From the NCBI GenBank assembly GCA_050288085.1, contig JBNKDD010000313.1, positions 1-6,568 of the forward strand: a stretch of DNA of 6,568 nt, read 5' to 3'. A model generated the notes under the pieces. It did no database searches and was not told the DNA's origin. It worked only from the letters and a program-made list of their open reading frames with translations. The DNA comes from JBNKDD01 sp050288085 (GTDB taxonomy: Bacteria; Chloroflexota; Anaerolineae; Aggregatilineales; UBA3940). Position 1 is the stretch's first letter. Every line of letters begins with the position of its first letter. Shown piece by piece: positions 1 to 4,321 of this stretch. A program made the translations under genes and the position numbers.

Positions 1-14
1 GGGTTATCATATCT

Positions 15-40
15 TGAAGCGGCGTATTCACGCTGCTTCA
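15..40 (-). terminator. Hairpin over the stop codon of the aminotransferase gene, possible terminator
   Basis: Two arms pair as TGAAGC (15-20) with GCTTCA (35-40) and GCGT (22-25) with ACGC (30-33). One mismatched position (21/34) separates the two helices and the loop is four bases. The outer arm includes the TGA stop at 38-40. Downstream on the minus strand there is no run of T, so this is not a classical intrinsic terminator. It could instead be a 3'-end protective hairpin or a U-poor terminator. The structure is seen directly; the role is inferred. Confidence 0.4.
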
Positions 41-1261
41 AAGGTGAGTAATCAGTTTATCCAGGGTATGGATCACCACATCGATATCAGCCTGCGTGAT
101 CACAAAGGCGGGCAGAAATCTGAATGTCCGGGTATGCGGCTGGTAGTCAATGATAATGCCCTCATCTGCCAGGGCCTCATATAATTGAAGGCCAGCTTCT
201 TCAGCACCAGGTTGTAGTTCAAGCCCGGCGATTAAGCCACAACCGCGAGCTTCTGACACAATCGAATGCTTATCGCAAAGCTGTTGGAGTCCGTCAAGCA
301 GATAATCACCCATGCGGGCGGACTGTTCAATCAACCCCTCAGCCTGCATGATCTGGATCGTTGTTGTGACGACCTTCCCTGAGAGCGCATCATTCTGGTG
401 GGATTGGACATGCCTGACCTTATCCATACAGGCTTCTTCAACTGCTTCGGTCGTAATCACGGCGGAGACAGGGAAGCCATTCCCCAGGATCTTACCCAGC
501 ACTAATATATCCGGGATGATGCCACCGTGTTCAAAGCCAAACCATCGCCCGGTGCGGCCCATGCCGGTGGTCACCTCTTCGGAGATCAACAACGCTCCCC
601 AACTTTGAACCAACTCGGCTAAGGCTTGCAAATACCCAGGTGGGGGAACCATCACACCGGGGCCTGCCTGGACTGGTTCAAAGATAACGGCAGCAATGTT
701 CTCGACATCCAGTTCTTCGGCAATACGCTTTACCGAGGCATGCAGACACTCAAATTTACAATCAGGATAAGTTTGCTGGATAGGGCACTGTGTACAAAAT
801 GGCGATGTAATCTGTGGGTCTTTGCTATGAGGGATGTAATCAACCTGGCGGCCCGCTGCCGAGAGGACAAATGTCCGCGAAGTGGCCCCATAATAACCCC
901 GCTCAAGGCCAACAATCCGGCTCCTACCCGTAGCAGCACAGGCCGCCTTTAAGGAAAACTCGACCGCTTCGCTGCCGCTGCTTAGAAAAACCACCCGTTT
1001 TAGCGCAGCAGGGGTGATAGTGCGTAGGGCTTCCATCGCCTCGTAGATTTCTTCGGGGACGATACCCGTACCAACATTGATCAGCTTATCGAGCTGCCCC
1101 CGGACAGCGGCATTAAAGCCAGGGTGGCTGTAACCTAACCCCAGACACCATAAACCCGATAGCAAGTCAAGGTATTTTTTGCCACTCTGATCCCAGACAT
1201 AGCAACCTTCACCCCGAACCGGCTCAATTGATCGCAGTGGGCTACACCGAAACAGCTCCAT
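38..1261 (-). CDS. Class-III PLP-dependent aminotransferase
   Basis: Predicted cytosolic fold-type I, class-III aminotransferase that moves an amino group between an amino donor and a 2-oxo acid or aldehyde; the substrate cannot be read from sequence. It has 407 residues from the ATG at 1261, close to the usual 400-450. Numbering from the GTG three codons earlier, the PLP phosphate loop is SSGSEAVEFSLKAA (97-110) and the aromatic GYYGAT is at 125-130. The helix-turn EEVTTGMGRTGRWFGF is at 231-246. The Schiff-base lysine is K260 in PDILVLGKILGNGFP, and R384 in FRFLPAF probably holds substrate carboxylate. The canonical Asp before EV is Glu (E231). Four cysteines (159, 162, 171, 175) form a C-x2-C-x8-C-x3-C insert. 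GGAG eight bases before the ATG supports this start. It follows the STAS-like gene by 68 nt on the same strand, possibly as an operon. Confidence 0.93.
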   Translation of the reverse strand: MELFRCSPLRSIEPVRGEGCYVWDQSGKKYLDLLSGLWCLGLGYSHPGFNAAVRGQLDKLINVGTGIVPEEIYEAMEALRTITPAALKRVVFLSSGSEAVEFSLKAACAATGRSRIVGLERGYYGATSRTFVLSAAGRQVDYIPHSKDPQITSPFCTQCPIQQTYPDCKFECLHASVKRIAEELDVENIAAVIFEPVQAGPGVMVPPPGYLQALAELVQSWGALLISEEVTTGMGRTGRWFGFEHGGIIPDILVLGKILGNGFPVSAVITTEAVEEACMDKVRHVQSHQNDALSGKVVTTTIQIMQAEGLIEQSARMGDYLLDGLQQLCDKHSIVSEARGCGLIAGLELQPGAEEAGLQLYEALADEGIIIDYQPHTRTFRFLPAFVITQADIDVVIHTLDKLITHL

Positions 1262-1269
1262 TGATTCCA

Positions 1270-1273
1270 CTCC
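1270..1273 (-). promoter_or_regulatory. Ribosome-binding site deciding the aminotransferase start
   Basis: GGAG read on the minus strand lies eight bases before the ATG at 1261-1259. An in-frame GTG at 1270-1268 would extend the protein by three residues but overlaps this Shine-Dalgarno sequence, so the ATG is preferred. Confidence 0.6.
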
Positions 1274-1329
1274 AGGCTTGAGATAGCCCGACGATTGTTT
1301 TTGGATTGGATTGGCCCGGCCTGTTCTAA

Positions 1330-1731
1330 TCAGGACATATGGCTGTTGAGCGACTGCCGGGCATAAGATAGTGCCTCGTCAACCGTTCCAAACGCAGAAA
1401 CCGGCGTTCTGCCATATTGTGCCCACCCCAGCGCATTCACCCCACCAACAGCCTCGCCCTCATGGGTAACGATGAGGACTTCTCGAACATTCCTATGGCG
1501 GAGCACCTGCATTTCATCTTCGGTCAGCGTACCCAGTGTCGCAACCATGTCGCCAAAACTCGCTTCAATTCCCCTGGCATCGCTAATATAGTAGACAATG
1601 TCAGGCAGCGAATCGAACAAGCCAGTCAATTCGTGAGCCATCAAAGGAGCGTTATCTTCAAAGGCAACCTGGCCTGATATGGTGTGCACCACAATAGACT
1701 CACCGGGCAGTTTTTCAATGTGATAGGGCAT
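1330..1731 (-). CDS. Small STAS/SpoIIAA-like protein of unknown function
   Basis: A soluble 133-residue protein with no signal peptide or membrane segment. Its alternating pattern fits a single alpha/beta domain of the SpoIIAA/STAS-like kind: an N-terminal strand (MPYHIE, then SIVVHTISGQV), an acidic helix, a central strand ending in Asp (IVYYISDARG), a helix, another strand (VREVLIVTHEG), and a C-terminal FGTVDEALSYARQ helix. Such proteins often act as regulatory or binding modules. The phosphorylatable Ser/Thr of anti-sigma antagonists is not evident, so no such role is assigned. The start at 1731 is chosen because GAGG sits nine bases upstream. A longer ATG at 1746 would place that Shine-Dalgarno inside the coding sequence. 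It lies upstream of, and may be co-transcribed with, the aminotransferase. The family assignment rests on fold pattern and recall of similar Chloroflexota proteins and is tentative. Confidence 0.75.
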   Translation of the reverse strand: MPYHIEKLPGESIVVHTISGQVAFEDNAPLMAHELTGLFDSLPDIVYYISDARGIEASFGDMVATLGTLTEDEMQVLRHRNVREVLIVTHEGEAVGGVNALGWAQYGRTPVSAFGTVDEALSYARQSLNSHMS

Positions 1732-1740
1732 ATAGACTAA

Positions 1741-1744
1741 CCTC
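1741..1744 (-). promoter_or_regulatory. Ribosome-binding site deciding the STAS-like gene start
   Basis: GAGG on the minus strand lies nine bases before the ATG at 1731-1729. The alternative upstream ATG (1746-1744) overlaps it and has no comparable Shine-Dalgarno of its own. Confidence 0.55.
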
Positions 1745-1816
1745 ATCGTTGGCTGGCGGTCAGTAAGACAAAAGTGGGGTTTATGAGATTATCATCCCCC
1801 CAGCTAACTGATCGCT

Positions 1817-1842
1817 TATATTTGCAGAATTTTACAAATATA
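1817..1842. promoter_or_regulatory. Perfect 8-bp dyad, candidate operator
   Basis: TATATTTG (1817-1824) and CAAATATA (1835-1842) are exact reverse complements separated by ten bases. The half-site centres are 18 bp apart, close to two helical turns, as expected for a dimeric helix-turn-helix repressor or activator. It lies about 85-110 bases upstream of the start of the leftward STAS-like gene. No transcription factor is encoded nearby, so the regulator is unknown. Confidence 0.4.
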
Positions 1843-1871
1843 GTGTTATTTCCTGTATAACCCATTACCTG

Positions 1872-1897
1872 GGAAAGCTTTTGGACAGAAGCTCTCC
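1872..1897. repeat. Small inverted repeat (hairpin)
   Basis: GGAAAGCTT (1872-1880) pairs with AAGCTCTCC (1889-1897) at eight of nine positions around an eight-base loop. It is immediately followed by the larger palindrome at 1900-1953, so the two could form adjacent stem-loops. No T-run follows on either strand. Confidence 0.35.
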
Positions 1898-1899
1898 GG

Positions 1900-1953
1900 C
1901 AACTAAAACAAATCACTATATCACTAGGGAACTATGGTGATTTTCTTTAGTTG
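1900..1953. repeat. Long imperfect palindrome with internal TCACTA direct repeat
   Basis: The 17-base arms 1900-1916 and 1937-1953 are reverse complements at 15 positions. Pairing continues inward with one G-T and three A-T pairs, giving 21-base arms (1900-1920 and 1933-1953) around a 12-base loop. The left half also holds TCACTA twice at an eight-base step (1913-1918 and 1921-1926), so alternative pairings with GTGA at 1937-1940 are possible. There is no T-tract after either arm and no target-site duplication. A regulatory operator or a structured transcript is more likely than a terminator or an insertion element. Confidence 0.5.
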
Positions 1954-1979
1954 TTGCAATAGACTAAGAGTTATATAAA
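1951..1979 (+). promoter_or_regulatory. Candidate sigma-70-type promoter for the lipoprotein gene
   Basis: TTGTTG (1951-1956) and TATAAA (1974-1979) are separated by 17 bases, the preferred sigma-70 spacing. The -35 box overlaps the right arm of the 1900-1953 palindrome, so a protein bound there would affect polymerase access. This would give a 5' leader of roughly 145 bases. A second, weaker pair is TTGTCA (1992-1997) with TTTACT (2015-2020), also 17 apart. Confidence 0.35.
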
Positions 1980-2085
1980 AAAATTTCGATTTTGTCAAAG
2001 AGCAAATGTGCATTTTTACTAAAAATTCAAGTTGTTGTAGCTGGTAACAATTGCCTGAATCACGATTGCGATATACCCTCATAGG

Positions 2086-2115
2086 AGCTAACATTCAACA
2101 GTTTTTCGGTTAGCT
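2086..2115 (+). promoter_or_regulatory. Leader stem-loop just upstream of the lipoprotein RBS
   Basis: AGCTAAC (2086-2092) and GTTAGCT (2109-2115) form a perfect seven-base-pair stem, extendable by two G-U pairs, with a 16-base loop. It is followed by a short TTTT and then, within eight bases, by the GGAGG Shine-Dalgarno. It could be a weak attenuator, an RNA-stability element or a translation-control hairpin. It does not match any riboswitch class I recognise. Confidence 0.4.
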
Positions 2116-2122
2116 TTTACCC

Positions 2123-2127
2123 GGAGG
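2123..2127 (+). promoter_or_regulatory. Ribosome-binding site of the lipoprotein gene
   Basis: GGAGG lies four bases before the ATG at 2132. The motif is strong but the spacing is somewhat short. It supports 2132 as the start, which also places the signal peptide correctly. Confidence 0.65.
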
Positions 2128-2131
2128 GAAG

Positions 2132-3826
2132 ATGCCAAAACGCCATTCGAGCATAGGGCTTGCATTGCTTCTTGCAGCAACACTCGCCTGTAACCAGATT
2201 TCCGCCATCGTTCCAACACCAACATCTGGCTCAGAGAGGATGCCTCCCCCCACGCCAACCCTGCTGCCAACCGCAACCGCCCATGTAACGGCCTCGCCCC
2301 CGGCAATTCCCACACCTCAGGCAACTGCCCCACCGCTCCCGACCGCTACTCCGGAGCAGCCCTGGTTAACCGGTGAAATCCGTCTCTTTCCAGGCCCCCT
2401 TCACTATGAAGGGGATATATTAAGCGTGGAGGTCGTCATCCATAATCTTGACGATCTGCCCGGCGACCATATCACCAAGCTAACAATTGACGACGAATGG
2501 GCCGCAGTGCGCATCCCGGAGCCTGTCTACCACCCTTTGTTGGATGATTTTTTACTCTTCCGCGACGTTTGGGATACCTCTGGCGAAGCCGGGCTGCATG
2601 AATTGACCGTCGAGATACCTTCCGATGAAGAGGGTCAAAACCAAACCCTGACGGCACTGGTCGAAATCTTACCCGCCGACCAGCGCCCCGCTCATGAATT
2701 GGAAACGAACTGGGAACAACACGACACGGCCTGCTGCATCATTTATACACTGAGCGGCACAGCGGCCTCGCGAGATATTGACCGGATCAACCTATTAGTC
2801 CAAAAGGCTGTAGCTCGCGTAGAGCGGGCATTATGGAGTACCACAGAGCAGCCTTACCAGATCATGATGATTGACAACATCTGGGGAAACGGCGGCTATT
2901 CCAGTTCAGATGGGATTGTCATCAGTTACGTAGATCGCAACTATATCTATCTCGATCTGGAAACCGTCCTGGCTCACGAAGTTGCCCACTTCACCACTTC
3001 CCCAACACAGGGCGCTCCGTTGATCCTGCGTGAAGGACTGGCCGTGTATGCCGCGGGTGGTCATTATGGACAGGATCCAATACCCGAACGGGCAGCGGCT
3101 TTACTCGAAATTGACCGGTATGTGCCTCTGGCCGAACTGGCCGATCACTTCCAGGCTTACCAGCACGAAGCGGCCTACGCAGAAGCCGCCGGATTAACTT
3201 ACTATTTAATTGAAACTTACGGCCTGACCCGATTTTTACAGCTATACAACCTGACCGGATTAGATAGCTCAGGGGCCAAATGGCTGGACATGGCGCTGAA
3301 ACAAACATACAATTTGACTTTGGACAGGGCTGAAGAGAAGTTCATCAACTGGTTACAAGACCAACCACCGGGAATGCAGGTTGAAGACCTCATGACTACC
3401 ATTGTCTATTACGAAACCATGCGACGCTACCAGGCGTTTTACGCTCCTTATGGGACACTCCCGAATATTCAATCCGCCCTCAACAATAACCAGGCTGCCC
3501 TGTATATGCGGGAGCCAACCGAAGCAGAAAACCTGGCATTGGAAACCCTCCTGATGGCGGCCTATCAGGAACTCTACACAGGTTACTATGACGAAGCGCA
3601 GCAGAAATTAGATGCTATCAACCTGGTGCTTGACACCGGCGATTTCACCCACAGCCCGGTCAAGGATTATCTGGCTATTACGAATACCCTGCTCACACAG
3701 GGATATGAAGTTCAACAAATCAGACTCACAGATAATGGAGCGACTGTTCAAGCCATTCGTGATTGGCCGGAACTTAACACCCTGACACTGACACAAACAG
3801 AGACCGGCTGGCAAATTGACAAATAA
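2132..3826 (+). CDS. Secreted lipoprotein metallopeptidase, peptidase-MA (gluzincin) type
   Basis: Predicted exported, lipid-anchored zinc peptidase of 564 residues acting on the outer face of the membrane. Residues 1-19 are a signal peptide with basic start and hydrophobic core ending LAATLA, and C20 is the probable lipidated cysteine. The lipobox is imperfect, with Thr at -3. Residues 28-77 are a Pro/Thr-rich linker. Residues 78-180 look beta-rich with a GDILSVEVVIHN strand, like CARDB-type adhesion or spacer domains. The peptidase core spans about 195-410: HEVAH (282-286) supplies two zinc ligands and the catalytic Glu, E301 in LREGLAVY is the likely third ligand, and AAGLTYYLIETYG follows at 352-364 as in peptidase-MA proteins. 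Residues 470-564 form a further unrecognised domain. The substrate is unknown. The Trx-like gene begins 65 bases downstream and may be co-transcribed. Confidence 0.88.
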   Translation: MPKRHSSIGLALLLAATLACNQISAIVPTPTSGSERMPPPTPTLLPTATAHVTASPPAIPTPQATAPPLPTATPEQPWLTGEIRLFPGPLHYEGDILSVEVVIHNLDDLPGDHITKLTIDDEWAAVRIPEPVYHPLLDDFLLFRDVWDTSGEAGLHELTVEIPSDEEGQNQTLTALVEILPADQRPAHELETNWEQHDTACCIIYTLSGTAASRDIDRINLLVQKAVARVERALWSTTEQPYQIMMIDNIWGNGGYSSSDGIVISYVDRNYIYLDLETVLAHEVAHFTTSPTQGAPLILREGLAVYAAGGHYGQDPIPERAAALLEIDRYVPLAELADHFQAYQHEAAYAEAAGLTYYLIETYGLTRFLQLYNLTGLDSSGAKWLDMALKQTYNLTLDRAEEKFINWLQDQPPGMQVEDLMTTIVYYETMRRYQAFYAPYGTLPNIQSALNNNQAALYMREPTEAENLALETLLMAAYQELYTGYYDEAQQKLDAINLVLDTGDFTHSPVKDYLAITNTLLTQGYEVQQIRLTDNGATVQAIRDWPELNTLTLTQTETGWQIDK

Positions 3827-3891
3827 GCGCTAAACGGTACATTCTCAAATTATAGAAACAGCGTATTTGTGTGCACATATAGGATAAAGAT

Positions 3892-4209
3892 ATGACTTTA
3901 AAAATTGACATCTTATACACCGAAGACTGCACCGAGTGGCAAATTGCCGATCAACTGGTTCAACAAGCTCTAAATGAGTTGGGGTTAGAGGCGGAGATAA
4001 ACTATTGGTTAGTGGAAAGCGACCGGCAGGCTCTCGATTGGGCTTTTGCCGGGTCGCCGACGATCTTCGTCAATGGCGCCGATATGTTTCCAAGTTTCAA
4101 GAATGCGTCTCAGGGTTTGACCCTACGAACTTATATCACCGATGAGGGCATTATGGGCCACCCGACCTATCAAATGGTCCTCGATGCCCTATCAGCCTTC
4201 GCTGGTTAA
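3892..4209 (+). CDS. Small thioredoxin-fold protein with a single cysteine
   Basis: A 105-residue cytosolic protein with a thioredoxin-like layout. It has strand IDILYT, then EDCTEW at the position of the redox motif, a helix (QIADQLVQQALNEL), a second strand, the cis-Pro loop GSPTIFVNGAD (54-64), and a C-terminal RTYITDEGIMGHPT segment and helix. It resembles the small thioredoxin-like proteins with a GCPN-type motif, often found with mercury or selenoprotein families. Here only C13 is present, and the second cysteine expected near the later R-x-Y (LTLRTY, 76-81) is absent. A two-cysteine disulfide cycle within the chain is therefore impossible; it may act as a monothiol or a binding protein. 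AGGA seven bases before the ATG supports this start. The partner is unknown. Confidence 0.85.
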   Translation: MTLKIDILYTEDCTEWQIADQLVQQALNELGLEAEINYWLVESDRQALDWAFAGSPTIFVNGADMFPSFKNASQGLTLRTYITDEGIMGHPTYQMVLDALSAFAG

Positions 4210-4259
4210 GCGTAAACGCATCCGCTTTCGCTGAACAGCGGCATAAATCCTATAAAACA

Positions 4260-4297
4260 TAAGGGGCGCTCACCGCTTTATCCGGTGTCGCCCCTTA
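4260..4297. terminator. GC-rich hairpin terminator between convergent genes
   Basis: TAAGGGGCG (4260-4268) pairs with CGCCCCTTA (4289-4297) and CACCG (4271-4275) with CGGTG (4283-4287). A small asymmetric bulge separates the two helices and the loop is seven bases. On the minus strand the stem is followed by T-rich sequence (TTATGTTTTAT), making it a plausible intrinsic terminator for the permease gene. On the plus strand there is no T-run, but the position 50 bases after the Trx-like stop suits a shared stop. A weaker hairpin, CCGCT/AGCGG, lies at 4222-4241. Confidence 0.7.
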
Positions 4298-4321
4298 CAA
4301 ACTCCCCACTGCCGTCTTATT

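Larger units (their letters stand above)
1747..2131. other. AT-rich divergent intergenic control region
   Basis: This 385-base gap separates the leftward STAS-like/aminotransferase pair from the rightward lipoprotein gene, so it should hold both promoters. No convincing ORF of gene quality lies within it. It is much richer in A/T than the flanking genes, especially from 1800 to 2050. It contains several inverted repeats, listed separately, and a GGGG/CCCC-bounded imperfect dyad at 1776-1801 with ATGA/TCAT inner arms. For the leftward gene I find only a weak -10-like GATAAT (minus strand, 1793-1788) without a good -35. Confidence 0.7.

Noticed and set aside
312..952. Two plus-strand open frames (312-608 and 626-952) opposite the aminotransferase
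   Set aside because: They lie fully antisense to a gene with clear family motifs, have no convincing ribosome-binding site, and their translations look like random composition.
1268..1270. GTG at 1270 as the aminotransferase start
   Set aside because: It overlaps the GGAG Shine-Dalgarno that serves the ATG at 1261.
1900..1953. Insertion-sequence or MITE remnant at the palindrome
   Set aside because: No flanking target-site duplication and no transposase fragment is visible. Copy number in the genome cannot be seen here.
1949..2037. Direct repeat AGTTGTTG at 1949-1956 and 2030-2037
   Set aside because: Only eight bases in AT-rich DNA, 81 bases apart, with no further copies, so chance is likely.
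2088..2333. Minus-strand open frames opposite the lipoprotein signal peptide and linker
   Set aside because: They arise from the GC-rich Pro/Thr codons of the real gene read backwards.
2213..2362. Pro/Thr-coding stretch as a DNA tandem repeat
   Set aside because: The repeats are at the protein level with varied codons and no fixed period. It is a normal secreted-protein linker.
3870..3877. Self-complementary TGTGCACA upstream of the thioredoxin-like gene
   Set aside because: A lone 8-base palindrome is expected by chance. It has no spaced partner, and its position is not diagnostic.
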